Part shown: piece by piece, positions 18,733 through 28,676 of the stretch
How the letters are laid out: each line of letters begins with the position of its first letter
Numbering within the stretch: position 1 is the first letter of the stretch
Origin: Sphingomonas psychrotolerans
GTDB lineage: Bacteria; Pseudomonadota; Alphaproteobacteria; Sphingomonadales; Sphingomonadaceae
Direction: 5' to 3'
NCBI RefSeq assembly: GCF_002796605.1
Contig: NZ_CP024923.1
Coordinates: forward strand, 3,541,501 to 3,605,500
DNA: 64,000 nucleotides
Notes under the pieces: model-generated
Told to the model about the DNA's origin: nothing
What the model saw: only the letters and a program-made list of their open reading frames with translations
The model's database searches: none
Program-made: the position numbers and the translations under genes

Positions 18733-19428
18733 TTACTGGGGCAGCGTGACCTTGGTCTCGCCCTCCGGCAGCGCCGGGGCGGCGACCGGTGCCGCCTGAT
18801 AGGCCGGCGGCTTGTCCGCCGCGATATAGGCATGAACGATCCGGGTCGGGTTCGCCGGGGGCTCGCCGCGCTCGATCTTGTCCACCCATTGCATACCTTC
18901 GGCCACACGCCCGAACACGGTATAGTCATGATCGAAACCGAGCCGCGGACCGAACATGATGAAGAACTGGCTGTTGGCGCTGTTAGGATCTTTGGTCCGT
19001 GCGGCCGAGACGGCGCCGCGGACATGGGGGAGATTATTGAACTCGGCGACGACGTCGGGAAGGTCGGATTCGCCGGTGCCCGTGCCGGTCGGATCGCCGC
19101 CCTGCGCCATGTTCTCGGGGCCGTCGATCACGCGGTGGAAGACCGTGCCGTCGTAGAATTTGCGGCGGGTGAGCGTCTTGATCTGCTCGACCATCTTGGG
19201 TGCGACATCGGGGCGCAGGCGGATGGTGACCCGGCCGCCGGTGGAGAGATCGAGCACCCAGGTATTTTCGGGGTCGGCGGCAACCGCAGTGGCGACGGCG
19301 GCCTTGGGATCGGCGGCGACGCCCTTGAACGTCTCGATCTCTGGCTTGGCGGGCGGACCCTTTTGCGCGGTGGCGGGCAAGGCAAACAGCATGGCGGCAG
19401 CAGCGGCCAGGGCGGCAACGAAACGCAT
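18733..19428 (-). CDS. Secreted peptidyl-prolyl cis-trans isomerase, cyclophilin type
   Basis: 231 residues. Signal peptide MRFVAALAAAAAMLFALPATAQ. The cyclophilin core is visible: GRVTIRLRPDVAPKMVEQ, YDGTVFHRVIDG, MAQGGDPTGTGTG, GAVSAARTKDPNSANSQFFIMFG and DYTVFGRVAEGM. The active-site Arg (FHRV) and Phe/Gln residues are present. Periplasmic folding of Pro-containing proteins. Confidence 0.95.
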   Translation of the reverse strand: MRFVAALAAAAAMLFALPATAQKGPPAKPEIETFKGVAADPKAAVATAVAADPENTWVLDLSTGGRVTIRLRPDVAPKMVEQIKTLTRRKFYDGTVFHRVIDGPENMAQGGDPTGTGTGESDLPDVVAEFNNLPHVRGAVSAARTKDPNSANSQFFIMFGPRLGFDHDYTVFGRVAEGMQWVDKIERGEPPANPTRIVHAYIAADKPPAYQAAPVAAPALPEGETKVTLPQ

Positions 19429-19500
19429 CAATATCCCCACTCGGATTTTCTTGTCGGCGAAGGGTCTAGAGCAAAGGTGTGGCCGCGGAAAGGCAGCCAT

Positions 19501-20007
19501 TCAGCTGCCCTTGCGGCCGATCTCGGACACGCGGCGGGCGACGTCGACCTCGACCGCAGGGCTCACGAACTTGCGAATCGCGCCGCCATAGAGCGCGATC
19601 TCCTTGACCAGCCGCGACGCGATCGGCTGAAGCGAGACGTCGGCCATCAGGAAGACCGTCTCGATGCGGTCATTGAGCTGCTGGTTCATGCCGGCCATCT
19701 GATATTCGTATTCGAAGTCGGCGACCGCGCGGAGGCCGCGGATGATCATGCTGGCGCCGGCGCGCTCGGCGAAATCCATGAGCAGCGAATCGAAGCTGAC
19801 CACTTCGATGTCGCCTTCGATCCCGACAGTTTCGCGCAGCACCATCGCCATGCGCTCGTCGATGCTGAACATCGGCGACTTGGACGGATTGGTGGTCACT
19901 CCGATCACCAGCCGATCGACCAGCTTCGCGCCGCGACGGATGATGTCCATATGCCCGCGGGTAATCGGGTCGAAGGTGCCGGGATAGACGCCGGTGCGGA
20001 TGGTCAT
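19501..20007 (-). CDS. coaD: Pantetheine-phosphate adenylyltransferase
   Basis: 168 residues. It makes dephospho-CoA from 4'-phosphopantetheine and ATP. Nucleotidyltransferase start GVYPGTFDPITRGHMDIIRR with the T/HxGH motif, RGLRAVADFEYEYQMAGMN, and the C-terminal ISSRLVKEI equivalent IASRLVKEIALYGG. Its ATG overlaps the polyprenyl synthase stop by 4 nt. Confidence 0.97.
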   Translation of the reverse strand: MTIRTGVYPGTFDPITRGHMDIIRRGAKLVDRLVIGVTTNPSKSPMFSIDERMAMVLRETVGIEGDIEVVSFDSLLMDFAERAGASMIIRGLRAVADFEYEYQMAGMNQQLNDRIETVFLMADVSLQPIASRLVKEIALYGGAIRKFVSPAVEVDVARRVSEIGRKGS

Positions 20008-20912
20008 CGGTCCCTCTCGAGCGTGTATCGGGCGATATCGCGAAGCAGGTCGGCTTCGGCGCCATAGGGTTTGAGGTGGGTGATCGCCTGATCGACGAGC
20101 AGCCGCGCCTGTTCGCGGGCACGGTCGAGGCCGAGCAGGCTGAGGAAGGTCTCCTTGCCCGCCGCCTCGTCCTTGCGCAGCTTCTTGCCGGCAAGCGCCT
20201 CATCCCCCTCGGCATCGAGGATGTCGTCGGCGATCTGGAAAGCGAGGCCGACATCGCGGGCATAGCCGCGCAGGCCGGTGCGGCCCTCGGGCGGTACGCG
20301 GCCGAGGATCGCGCCCGATTCGACCGCGCAACTGATCAGCGCGCCGGTCTTCATTGCCTGCAGCCGCGTGACGGTGGGCAAGTCGAAGCTGGCTTTCTCG
20401 GCCTCGAGGTCCATCATCTGTCCGCCGGCCATGCCCGAGGGCCCCGAGGCATGGGCGAGCGCGCCGACCAGTTCGACTCGCACGAACGGATCGGGATGGG
20501 TGGCATCGTCGGCGAGGATCTCGAAGGCGAGCGCGTGGAGGCAGTCGCCGGCGAGGATCGCTGTGGCCTCGTCGAAGGCCTTGTGCACGGTGGGCTTGCC
20601 GCGGCGCATGTCGTCATCGTCCATTGCCGGCAGATCGTCATGGATCAGCGAATAGACATGGATGCATTCGAGCGCAGTGGCGACGCGCGCGATGGCATTG
20701 CGATTGACCCCGAACAGGCCTGCGGTGCCGAACACGAGCAAAGGCCGCAGCCTTTTGCCGCCGCCGATCGCGGCGTGGCGCATCGCGCGGTAGAGCCCCT
20801 GGCGCGGATCGTCGGGGATCGCGAGCAGCAGATCGAACTGGCGGTCGATCTCGGTGGAGACCTGGCGGAGGGCCGCCTGGAGCGCGAGAGACGCATCGGC
20901 CACGCTCGCCAC
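20004..20912 (-). CDS. ispA: Polyprenyl (farnesyl/geranylgeranyl) diphosphate synthase
   Basis: About 302 residues. Both Asp-rich motifs are present: DDLPAMDDDDMRRG (first, with four extra residues as in bacterial type) and DDILD (second). GGGKRLRPLLV near the N-terminus is also typical. It supplies FPP or GGPP for quinones and for the crt enzymes 9 kb away. The start is uncertain: GTG at 20912 or 20903 lies just past the xseB stop; an ATG at 20951 would overlap xseB by 35 bp. Confidence 0.92.
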   Translation of the reverse strand: MASVADASLALQAALRQVSTEIDRQFDLLLAIPDDPRQGLYRAMRHAAIGGGKRLRPLLVFGTAGLFGVNRNAIARVATALECIHVYSLIHDDLPAMDDDDMRRGKPTVHKAFDEATAILAGDCLHALAFEILADDATHPDPFVRVELVGALAHASGPSGMAGGQMMDLEAEKASFDLPTVTRLQAMKTGALISCAVESGAILGRVPPEGRTGLRGYARDVGLAFQIADDILDAEGDEALAGKKLRKDEAAGKETFLSLLGLDRAREQARLLVDQAITHLKPYGAEADLLRDIARYTLERDR

Positions 20913-20916
20913 CCGG

Positions 20917-21162
20917 TCAGCCGGCGGCGAAGGGGGCAGTGCCCACGGCACGGCCCTGCGCGTCGGTGCGAATCGCCTCGATGCGCGCCTGCGCGGCGTC
21001 GAGCCGCGCGGCGCACTGGCGGCGAAGCTGATCGCCGCGCTCGTACAGGTCGATCGCCTCCTGGAGCTGGGCGTCGCCGCTCTCGAGCCGGGTCACGATC
21101 CGTTCGAGTTCCTTGAGGGCCTCCTCGAACGAGAGCTCCGCGATTTGCGCTTCGTCTGCCAT
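20917..21162 (-). CDS. xseB: Exodeoxyribonuclease VII small subunit
   Basis: 81 residues. The family helix-rich signature is intact: [19 protein letters not shown] followed by [18 protein letters not shown]. It binds XseA to degrade single-stranded DNA. The same frame stays open for another 470 codons upstream, opposite the aldehyde dehydrogenase gene, but only this part is coding. XseB-IspA neighbourhood is common in Proteobacteria. Confidence 0.96.
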   Translation of the reverse strand: MADEAQIAELSFEEALKELERIVTRLESGDAQLQEAIDLYERGDQLRRQCAARLDAAQARIEAIRTDAQGRAVGTAPFAAG

Positions 21163-21249
21163 GCGCTCGCTATGCGGCAGGGCGGGCGGGGATTGCAACC
21201 GCCGAACCGCGCCACATGTTGGGGGCCGGGTTTTCGAGGAGACGGCGCC

Positions 21250-22629
21250 ATGTTCAACAGCATCAATCCCGCGAGCGGCGAGGCCGGCGACAGCTTCGAA
21301 GAACTGGATGCCGACCGCGTGGAACTGGCCCTGAGCCGGGCGCAAACCTGTTTCCAATCGTGGCGCAATTCGCCGCTCGAGCAGCGGACGCAATTGCTCT
21401 CGGCGATCGCGGATCAGTGGGAGGCGAACAAGCGTCACCTCGCAGAGACGGCGGTCCGCGAGATGGGAAAGCCGATCACCGGGGCGATTGCCGAGGTCGA
21501 GAAGTGCATATCGGGGTTCCGGCACTATGCCGAGCATGGCCCCGGCTATCTCGAGCCGACCGAGATCAAGACCCCGACCGGACATGCTGTCGCGCGCTGG
21601 TTGCCGATGGGGCCGGTGCTCGCGGTGATGCCGTGGAATTTCCCCTATTGGCAGGTGGTGCGCTTCCTCGCCCCGACGATCATGGCGGGCAATGTGGCCT
21701 TGCTGAAGCACGCGTCGAGCGTGCAGGGCTGCGCGGCGTTGATGCAGCAATTGGCGAGCGCCGCGGGAGCGCCCGACGGGCTGTTCCAGAACCTCGCGAT
21801 TAAATCCGACAAGGTCTCCGACATCATCGCCGACAAGCGCGTGGTGGCGGTGACGCTGACCGGGAGCGAAGGCGCGGGCGCCAAGGTCGCCGCGGCGGCG
21901 GGCAAGGCGCTCAAGAAAGTGGTGCTCGAGCTCGGCGGATCGGACCCGTTGATCGTGATGCCTTCGGCCGATCTCGACCTCGCGGCGAAGACTGCGGTCA
22001 CCGCGCGCGTGCAGAATGCGGGGCAGAGCTGCATCTGCGCCAAGCGGATGATCGTGCATGCCGAGGTCTATGACGCGTTTCTGGAGAAATTCTCGGCAGG
22101 GATGAAGGCAGTGAAGATCGGCGACCCGATGGACGAAGCGACGGTGATGGGGCCGCTTTCCAGCGTACAGCAGCGCGACACCGTGCTGGAACAGGTCGCG
22201 CGGGCGAAGGCGGCGGGCGCGGAGCTGCTGTTCGGCGCGGAGAAGATCGAGCGTGAAGGTGCGTGGATGACGCCAGGGGTGCTGATGGGGCTCAATCCGG
22301 AGAGCGATGTCGCCAAAGAGGAGATCTTCGGACCAGTGGCGGCGGTGTACAAGGCCGACGACATCGATGCCGCAATCGCGCTGGCTAACGATGTGCCGTA
22401 CGGGCTCGGATCCGCGGTGTGGACGACCGACGAGGCGGAAATCGAGCGGTTCGCGCGGGACATCGAGGCAGGGATGACTGCGGTTAATTCGCTGCTCGCC
22501 TCGACGCCGGAGGCGCCGTTCGGCGGCGTGAAGCTGTCGGGCCACGGGCGCGAGTTGGGGCCGTGGGGGATGCACGAGTTCATGAATTTGAAGGCGGTGA
22601 TGTTCGGCGGGGGCAAGCCAGGGGATTAA
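21250..22629 (+). CDS. NAD(P)-dependent aldehyde dehydrogenase (succinate-semialdehyde dehydrogenase-like)
   Basis: 459 residues. Catalytic motifs: [11 protein letters not shown] (Glu) and [11 protein letters not shown] (Cys nucleophile), plus MPWNFPYWQ and [15 protein letters not shown] for cofactor binding. The NAGQSC...AKR pattern and the short length match the GabD/YneI (Sad) group that oxidises succinate semialdehyde. Oriented away from xseB with an 87-bp gap. Exact substrate inferred from similarity. Confidence 0.93.
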   Translation: MFNSINPASGEAGDSFEELDADRVELALSRAQTCFQSWRNSPLEQRTQLLSAIADQWEANKRHLAETAVREMGKPITGAIAEVEKCISGFRHYAEHGPGYLEPTEIKTPTGHAVARWLPMGPVLAVMPWNFPYWQVVRFLAPTIMAGNVALLKHASSVQGCAALMQQLASAAGAPDGLFQNLAIKSDKVSDIIADKRVVAVTLTGSEGAGAKVAAAAGKALKKVVLELGGSDPLIVMPSADLDLAAKTAVTARVQNAGQSCICAKRMIVHAEVYDAFLEKFSAGMKAVKIGDPMDEATVMGPLSSVQQRDTVLEQVARAKAAGAELLFGAEKIEREGAWMTPGVLMGLNPESDVAKEEIFGPVAAVYKADDIDAAIALANDVPYGLGSAVWTTDEAEIERFARDIEAGMTAVNSLLASTPEAPFGGVKLSGHGRELGPWGMHEFMNLKAVMFGGGKPGD

Positions 22630-22658
22630 ATCCTCCCCCGCTCGGCGAGGGGAGGATT
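22629..22658. repeat. Intergenic palindrome between convergent genes
   Basis: A perfect 10-bp stem (AATCCTCCCC with GGGGAGGATT) and a 10-nt loop lies between the stop codons of the aldehyde dehydrogenase and the acyl-CoA ligase. There is no T-tract, so it is either a bidirectional attenuator or a member of the C/G-rich palindrome family seen at 35555, 40287 and 43100. Confidence 0.6.
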
Positions 22659-24334
22659 CAGGCGGAAACCTCGGCGATCAGGTCCTTGCGGCTGAGCTTG
22701 CCGATCATCGTCTTGGGCAGGCTTTCGCGGATCACCACCTGGCTGACGCGCTCGTGCTTGCCGAGCTGGGCGTTGAGCCAAAGGGAGAGTTCGGGACCCG
22801 AGATCGGATCGGCTTCCTCGTTCAGCACGACATACGCGTGGGGCAGCTCGCCGTGATAGGCGTCGGGCAGGCCGATCACGAGCGCTTCCTTGATCGCCGG
22901 GTGGCGATACAGCACCGCCTCGATCTGGCTGGGGAAAACCTTGAAGCCGCCGACTGCGATCATGTCCTTCAGCCGGTCGACGATGCGGATATAGCCATCC
23001 TCGTCGATGGTGCCGACATCGCCGGTGCGCAGCCAATGATCATCGACGAACACCTCGGCGTCGGCGTCGGGGCGGTTCCAATAGCCTTTCATGATCTGTG
23101 GGCCCGAAACGACGATCTCGCCGGGCTCGCCCGGGGGCGGCGGTCGGGTGGGATCTTCCTTGTCGACGAGCCGGACGCGGGTGGCGGCGAGCGGCTGGCC
23201 GATCGTGCCAGGCTTGTTGAGCCCCTCATAGGGATTGGTCGAGACCACGCCCGAGCTTTCGGACAGGCCATAGCCCTCGATCACGCGCGCGCCGGTGACA
23301 CGCTCCCATTCCTCCTTGAGCTGGGCGGAGAGCGGCGCGCCGCCCGAGATGCAGTAGCGCAGCGAGCTGAAGTCGGCAGCCTTCATGCCGGGCGCGTCGA
23401 GCAGCGCCTGGTACATGGTCGGGACGCCGGGGAGCGAGCGCGGCCGGGTGCGGCGGAGTTCGGCGAGCGCCTGCTTGGCGTTGAAGCGCGGCAGCATGAC
23501 GATCTCGCCGCCGGTCAGCACGGTGCGGTTGAGCACGCAGGTGTTGGCGAAGACGTGGAAGAAGGGGAGGACGCCGAGGATCGAATCCCGGGTCTTGCCG
23601 AAATCGGGATCGAGCTGGGCGACCTGCCGGGCATTGGCCGAAAGATTCTGATGGGTCAGCACCGCGCCCTTGGGCGTACCGGTGGTGCCGCCGGTATATT
23701 GGATCAGCGCGACGTCGCGTTCGGGATCGAGCGCCACAGGCTCACAGCCGCCCTCGTTCGCGATCAGCTGCGAGAAAGCGAGAATGCGCGGATCATCGGG
23801 GCGCTCGGCGACTTCCTTTGCCTTGAACCAGCGATAGAAGAGCGACTTGGCCGGGGGCAATGCCCCCGCCACCGAGCCGACGACGAGACGCTCGAGTGCG
23901 CTCTGCTCGAGCACTTTCAGCGCAGTGGGCAGCAGCGCCGAAGCGGAAAGCGTGAAGAGCAGCTTCGTGCCCGAATCCGCGACCTGCGCCGCCAGCTCCT
24001 CGACCGAGTAAAGCGGTGAGAAATTGACGACTGTCGCACCAAGCTTGAGGATGCCGTAATAGGCCGCGACATAATGCGGGACATTGGGCAGAAAGAGCCC
24101 GATCCGGTCGCCGGGGCCGTAGCCGAGCGCTCTCAGTCCGCAGGCGACGCGGTGAACGCCATTGCGGGTCTCGCCATAGCTGTATTTGCGGCCCATGAAA
24201 TCGAGCAAGGGCGCCTGCGGATGCGCGGCGGCGCTCGCTTCGAAAAGGTCGACCATCGTGGCGGGGGGGAAACGCGTATCCCATTGGCCGGGATGATGAA
24301 ACGCAGTGCGCCAGACGTGCTCGGGGTCGGTCAT
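22658..24334 (-). CDS. Long-chain fatty acid--CoA ligase
   Basis: 558 residues. AMP-forming ligase motifs: [18 protein letters not shown] (P-loop), [10 protein letters not shown], and [22 protein letters not shown] with the C-terminal lysine loop [21 protein letters not shown]. It activates fatty acids to acyl-CoA at the inner membrane. A TTACAC-GG-GTGTAA palindrome touches its ATG and there is no Shine-Dalgarno, suggesting a leaderless message under repressor control. Confidence 0.95.
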   Translation of the reverse strand: MTDPEHVWRTAFHHPGQWDTRFPPATMVDLFEASAAAHPQAPLLDFMGRKYSYGETRNGVHRVACGLRALGYGPGDRIGLFLPNVPHYVAAYYGILKLGATVVNFSPLYSVEELAAQVADSGTKLLFTLSASALLPTALKVLEQSALERLVVGSVAGALPPAKSLFYRWFKAKEVAERPDDPRILAFSQLIANEGGCEPVALDPERDVALIQYTGGTTGTPKGAVLTHQNLSANARQVAQLDPDFGKTRDSILGVLPFFHVFANTCVLNRTVLTGGEIVMLPRFNAKQALAELRRTRPRSLPGVPTMYQALLDAPGMKAADFSSLRYCISGGAPLSAQLKEEWERVTGARVIEGYGLSESSGVVSTNPYEGLNKPGTIGQPLAATRVRLVDKEDPTRPPPPGEPGEIVVSGPQIMKGYWNRPDADAEVFVDDHWLRTGDVGTIDEDGYIRIVDRLKDMIAVGGFKVFPSQIEAVLYRHPAIKEALVIGLPDAYHGELPHAYVVLNEEADPISGPELSLWLNAQLGKHERVSQVVIRESLPKTMIGKLSRKDLIAEVSA

Positions 24335-24348
24335 TTACACGGGTGTAA
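24335..24348. promoter_or_regulatory. Palindrome abutting the acyl-CoA ligase start codon
   Basis: TTACAC-GG-GTGTAA is a 14-bp inverted repeat ending directly at the ATG of the acyl-CoA ligase. Placement over a probable leaderless start suits an operator for an acyl-CoA-responsive TetR-type regulator. A related palindrome lies at 1601-1616. Confidence 0.5.
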
Positions 24349-24366
24349 GCAGGCTGCGGCGATCGT

Positions 24367-24573
24367 TCAATAGCCGAGCCGCTTGCTCCAGGTTACGAGG
24401 ACCGAGACCGAAGCGAGGCCGATATCGACGATCGCCTGCGCCTTTTGCGGGGCGAGATCGCCGGGGCGATGCGCGAGGATGCGGATGTCGGCGCGATGAT
24501 CGGGCGAGGCCAGGATCAAGAATGCGAGCACCGCCGCGACGGCGATCAGAAAAGTCCGGCTACGCTTGAACAT
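24367..24573 (-). CDS. Small single-span membrane protein
   Basis: 68 residues. One hydrophobic helix (FLIAVAAVLAFLILA, residues 8-22) then a polar tail ending TWSKRLGY. A good Shine-Dalgarno (GGGAGGAATGCG) precedes the ATG. No family recognised. Lies between the ligase start and the diguanylate cyclase end on the same strand. Confidence 0.6.
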   Translation of the reverse strand: MFKRSRTFLIAVAAVLAFLILASPDHRADIRILAHRPGDLAPQKAQAIVDIGLASVSVLVTWSKRLGY

Positions 24574-24625
24574 CGCATTCCTCCCGGACCGGGCATAGGC
24601 CCGCCGCGCGCGGGCGGCAAGCGAA

Positions 24626-26308
24626 TCAGGCGGCTTCGCGCAGGGCGTGGCGGACGCGGTCGCGCCCCGCCGACTTGGCGTCGAACAATGCGGAATCGGC
24701 GATGCGGTACAGCGCTTTCCATTCGATTTCGCTGTTCAGCGTGCCGCGGCACGTGCCGATGCTGGCGGTGACCTGAATGTCGAACGGCATGCGCATCTGG
24801 CGGAGCCGGGCGAGCACGGCTTCGGGCTCGACCGGCGCGTCCACAGGCGTGAGGATGGCGAACTCCTCGCCGCCGATGCGTGCGACGAGGGTGCCCTGCG
24901 GCACCGAAGTGCGCAGCATCCGCGCGAATACGCGGAGCACTTCGTCGCCGCCGTCATGGCCGAGGGTTTCGTTGACTCGCTTGAAATGATCGAGATCGAT
25001 GATCAGCAGCAATTGCTCGCCGCTGCGGCCGATCGCCTGATTCAGGAAGGCGCGGCGATTGAGCAGGCCGGTGAGCGGATCGGTGTCCGCCAGTCGGCGC
25101 ATCATCACTTCGCGCTCGATCGCATCGTCGCGTTCGCTGCGCAGCAGCTTGATGCGATATGCCACGGCGAGCGAGGAGACGACCGCCTCTATCATCATCG
25201 CGAGAATCGTCGAATTGTCGATCCAGAATCCCCATCGGATCAAATGGAGATTGGCGAGCGCGCGGAGCGCGGCGGTGAGGATAGGCGCGCCCCAGGCGAA
25301 GGCGAACAGCCAGAGATAGTTGCTGCGCAACCGCCATGCGCGCCACAGCAAAGGAAAGACCGCAGCGGACAATGCGATGAACGAGCAGGTGAACGCGGTG
25401 TCGGTCAGCCCGATGGCGAAGGGGGCAGTGAGGAAGTAGAACAGGCCGACCCCGCTCGTCGCAAATCCCACCATGGTGGCGTAGCGGCCGAGCCAACCGG
25501 CGAAGATGCGCTCCTCGAAGAAGCTGCGCGCGAAGACGAGCGCCGCGGTGCCGGTGGCGCCGAGCAGCAGGAAGTTGGTCCGCAGCCGGGTGTTGTTGGC
25601 GATCTCCGGCCATGCCCAGGCGAGCGCGCCGGAAGTCGAGAAGGTATAGGCCAGCAGCAGCGCGACCATCAGGCAGTAATAGAGCTGAAAGCGGTGGCGA
25701 AGCGCGCCCCACAAAGCGAGATTGTAGATGATCAGCGCGAGCGCGAGCCCCGCGAAGCCGGCGTAGAGCGCCGCCATGGTCAAATTCGCGTGCGCGCTTT
25801 CGGCGGCTGTGGACAGGCGCGCGCCGAGCAGGATGCCGCGCAGATTGGCGGCGCCCTCGACATGCCAGAGCAAGCGGACGATTTTGGACTGCCGCGCCGG
25901 GAGCGGGTGTTCGGCGATCGCGCCAAGCTGGAGCAGCGGGGTTATGCCGCGGGCATCGGTGGTCTGCGCATCGATGCTGCCGTCGGCATAGAGGATCTGG
26001 AGGGTGAGCGACTGTTGCCACAGGCTCGCTACCCGAACGTTGAGCGGCAGATGGGGATGCGAAGGGCGATCGATCTCTTGCGAGATCACCCAGTAATCCC
26101 CTGGGCCGAAGCGATATTGTTCGGTGTCGCAGTCGAAACGGCGGGGCTGGTGGATCAGCGCGGCAGGATCCATGCCGCCGATGTCGCGCAATATGCAGAC
26201 TTCAAGCGGCTCGCCGGCGACGCCCTTCTGCGCACAGGCCGGCACGCCGCACAGCAAAGCGACGCAGCTGACAAACGCCAGCAACAGTTTGATGATCCCC
26301 CCGACCAT
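24626..26308 (-). CDS. 7TMR-DISM diguanylate cyclase
   Basis: 560 residues. Signal peptide to about residue 26 (ALLCGVPACA), extracytoplasmic DISMED2-like beta domain to about 180, seven transmembrane helices from about 185 to 385, then GGDEF domain. The catalytic motif is GGEEF; the substrate region LLIIDLDHFKRVNETLGHDGGDEVLRVFA is intact, so it should make c-di-GMP. The RxxD product-inhibition site normally just upstream of GGEEF is not present (PQGTLVARIGGEEF), so feedback control may be missing. Confidence 0.93.
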   Translation of the reverse strand: MVGGIIKLLLAFVSCVALLCGVPACAQKGVAGEPLEVCILRDIGGMDPAALIHQPRRFDCDTEQYRFGPGDYWVISQEIDRPSHPHLPLNVRVASLWQQSLTLQILYADGSIDAQTTDARGITPLLQLGAIAEHPLPARQSKIVRLLWHVEGAANLRGILLGARLSTAAESAHANLTMAALYAGFAGLALALIIYNLALWGALRHRFQLYYCLMVALLLAYTFSTSGALAWAWPEIANNTRLRTNFLLLGATGTAALVFARSFFEERIFAGWLGRYATMVGFATSGVGLFYFLTAPFAIGLTDTAFTCSFIALSAAVFPLLWRAWRLRSNYLWLFAFAWGAPILTAALRALANLHLIRWGFWIDNSTILAMMIEAVVSSLAVAYRIKLLRSERDDAIEREVMMRRLADTDPLTGLLNRRAFLNQAIGRSGEQLLLIIDLDHFKRVNETLGHDGGDEVLRVFARMLRTSVPQGTLVARIGGEEFAILTPVDAPVEPEAVLARLRQMRMPFDIQVTASIGTCRGTLNSEIEWKALYRIADSALFDAKSAGRDRVRHALREAA

Positions 26309-26416
26309 GATTCTGTTGCTACGGCAGCATGAAGAACAACCGGTAAAGATCGACCGCAGGTTGCTGGATTTCGGTGGAAGCCGCCCCTAGCGTGCGCCGC
26401 GCAAAAGGAGTCGCGA

Positions 26417-27616
26417 ATGCAAGAAGCAACGGCCGCGAGGCACGCTGCCCCGGACGCACGGCTGGAATCGGTGGATATCGTGCGCGGCTTCGCGCTGATG
26501 GCGCTGTTTCTCGTCCATATGATCGAGAGCTACGAACTTTATTGGGCGGATCCCAGGACCGGGCCGATCTCGGACACGGTCTATCTGCTGTTCATGGGCA
26601 AGAGCTTCTCGCTGCTCGCGCTCTGCTTCGGGTTCAGCTTCTTCATCCTGATGGACCGCGCGGCGCGGCGCGGGGTGGATTTCACCGCCCGCTTCGCGTG
26701 GCGGCTGACCATGTTGTTCGCGATCGGCTTCGTCCATGCGATGATCTATCGCGGCGACATCATCCAGTTGCTCGCATTGACGGGGTTCCTGTTGCTCGCC
26801 TTCCACCGGGTGCGCAGTAACCGGCTGCTGATCGGGATCGCCGCTTTCTGCTTCCTGAGCCCGATCATGCTGGTCCAGCTCTGGGCGGCGATGGCCGGGG
26901 CGGGCTGGGCGAACCAGCCGCCGCATCATTTTTCGGATCCGGCGATGACGGTCTATCTCCACGGCAGTCTCGCCGAGCATATCCGCGCCAACCTCTGGGC
27001 CGGGCAGCTGCCGAAATGGTGGTTCATGGTCGAATCCGGGCGGATGGCCCAGATCCTCGGGCTGTATCTGGTCGGGATGGTGTTCGGGCGGATCGGCTTC
27101 TTCGCGCGGCTTGGCGACTTCGCACGGGCGCGGTGGATCGCGCTGGGGCTTGCGGCGGCGCTGACGCTGGCGCTCTATTTCCTGCGCGACGGGGTCAAGG
27201 CGTGGTTCGCCGCGCAGCATCACGGCGAGGCGGCGGACCGCCTGCTATCGTATCTGCTCGGCACCTGGTTCGAGCTGGCGGGGACGGCGGTATGGGCGCT
27301 GCTGCTGCTCGCCTTGTACGAGAGCCCGGTACGCGCGCTCCTCCGCCCGCTGGCGGCCGTCGGGCGGACGACGCTGACTTTGTACATCCTGCAGTCGCTG
27401 GTGTTCGTGCCGGTCTTTTACGGGTTTGGGCTGGGACTGCACGACGACTGGAACCAGCTGGTGCGGCTGTGGGTGGGACTCGGCGCGATTGCGGCGCAGC
27501 TGGTGCTGGCGCATTGGTGGCTGCGGCGCTTCCGCTACGGCCCGGTCGAATGGGTATGGCGCGCGCTCACTTTCTGGCGGCGCGACATTCCATTCCGCGG
27601 GCCGGCTATCGGCTGA
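26417..27616 (+). CDS. DUF418 family multi-pass membrane protein (YeiB-like)
   Basis: 399 residues, about ten membrane helices. The N-terminal block ESVDIVRGFALMALFLVHM and the C-terminal DUF418 block (PLAAVGRTTLTLYILQSLVFV ... LAHWWLRRFRYGPVEWVWRALTFW) are diagnostic. Related to acyltransferase-3-like membrane folds; function not established. Its end overlaps the convergent PepSY gene by 11 bp. Confidence 0.92.
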   Translation: MQEATAARHAAPDARLESVDIVRGFALMALFLVHMIESYELYWADPRTGPISDTVYLLFMGKSFSLLALCFGFSFFILMDRAARRGVDFTARFAWRLTMLFAIGFVHAMIYRGDIIQLLALTGFLLLAFHRVRSNRLLIGIAAFCFLSPIMLVQLWAAMAGAGWANQPPHHFSDPAMTVYLHGSLAEHIRANLWAGQLPKWWFMVESGRMAQILGLYLVGMVFGRIGFFARLGDFARARWIALGLAAALTLALYFLRDGVKAWFAAQHHGEAADRLLSYLLGTWFELAGTAVWALLLLALYESPVRALLRPLAAVGRTTLTLYILQSLVFVPVFYGFGLGLHDDWNQLVRLWVGLGAIAAQLVLAHWWLRRFRYGPVEWVWRALTFWRRDIPFRGPAIG

Positions 27617-28673
27617 GCCGGCGCCCCGGGCGCGGGCGGCGGAACCAGAAGCTCCACACCGCGAAGCTGCCGAGCATCGCCAGGCCGAGGCCCGAGAGCG
27701 TCATCACCAGCCGGTAGCCAAGGCCGCCGACTTTGGCGGCGTGGAGGGGGTAGATGGTGTTGTAGGCCTTGACGACCTGCGGGAGTTTCGAGTCGTCGCG
27801 ATGCGCGAGCAAGGCGCCGGTGTCGGCGGCGAACCACAAGGTGGTGCGGCCGTTGGGGAGCCATTCGGCGGGCTTGCGCATGCGCAGGGTGATCGTGCCG
27901 CCGGCGCCGCGGGGCAAAGCGAGGCTGCGGATCTCGGCATCGGGGTAGAGCGCCCGGGCAGCGACGATCATGCCGCGCCAGTCGAGGCGGTCGGCGAGCC
28001 TTGCGGGCGGCGCTTTGGGGGCTTTCAGCGCCTTGTCGATCGTCGCGGGCGCGGAGGGGCCGAGGATGACCGCTGTGAGCGGCCGGAACACCAAGGTCGC
28101 GCCGGTGAGTAGCGACAAAGCGAGCAGCGGCGCGATCACGATGCCGAGATCGCGATGCTGGCGGACGATTGCGGGCCGGGTCATCCGCGCGGGCCACAGG
28201 CGGAAGGCAAAAGTCTTGCGGGTGCGCCACCACAGGATCGTGCCGGAGATCACGAAGAACAGCCCGATCAGCGCGGCCACGCCGATCACCGCCTCACCGG
28301 CGTCGCCTGTGAACAGGTGGTGGTGGAAGTCGAACAGCCAGAGCTCGGGACGCTCCCATTGGCTGCTCCAGCGCAGCAGGACATTGCCCGCCTGATCGGT
28401 ATAGGCACCGCCGCCGCCCGGCGTCGCCAGCCGGTCGAGCCCGAAATTGGCGCTGGCGAAGGTGACGCTCTGGGGCCGCGTCGCCGGATCCGCCATCAGC
28501 CGCTCGGCCACCGTGGCGATCGCCGCGGTCGACTGGATCTGCGCGTCGCCGGCATGCGGCAACGTCACCCAGGCGTCGCGGTGGACGAGGATCGCGCCCG
28601 ACAGCCCCATCAGTGCCAGCAGCAGCCCGATCAGCCCGCCCGCCCAGCGGTGGATAAGGTCGAGCAGCTTCAT
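27606..28673 (-). CDS. PepSY-associated membrane protein (PiuB-like)
   Basis: 355 residues, four strong membrane helices (residues 10-33, 130-155, 180-205 and 310-335) with a PepSY domain in the periplasmic loops. N-terminus LLDLIHRWAGGLIGLLLALMGLSGAILVHRDAW is typical. Members near siderophore receptors are thought to reduce or help import iron. Located 3 bp after the TonB-dependent receptor stop, so co-transcribed; an iron-uptake role is inferred from that. Confidence 0.9.
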   Translation of the reverse strand: MKLLDLIHRWAGGLIGLLLALMGLSGAILVHRDAWVTLPHAGDAQIQSTAAIATVAERLMADPATRPQSVTFASANFGLDRLATPGGGGAYTDQAGNVLLRWSSQWERPELWLFDFHHHLFTGDAGEAVIGVAALIGLFFVISGTILWWRTRKTFAFRLWPARMTRPAIVRQHRDLGIVIAPLLALSLLTGATLVFRPLTAVILGPSAPATIDKALKAPKAPPARLADRLDWRGMIVAARALYPDAEIRSLALPRGAGGTITLRMRKPAEWLPNGRTTLWFAADTGALLAHRDDSKLPQVVKAYNTIYPLHAAKVGGLGYRLVMTLSGLGLAMLGSFAVWSFWFRRPRPGRRLSR

Positions 28674-28676
28674 GCC

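Noticed and set aside
20917..22575. 552-codon open frame on the minus strand opposite the aldehyde dehydrogenase gene
   Set aside because: Only its last 81 codons (xseB) are real. The rest is the reverse of a clear aldehyde dehydrogenase and is Arg/His-rich as expected for a GC-rich shadow frame.
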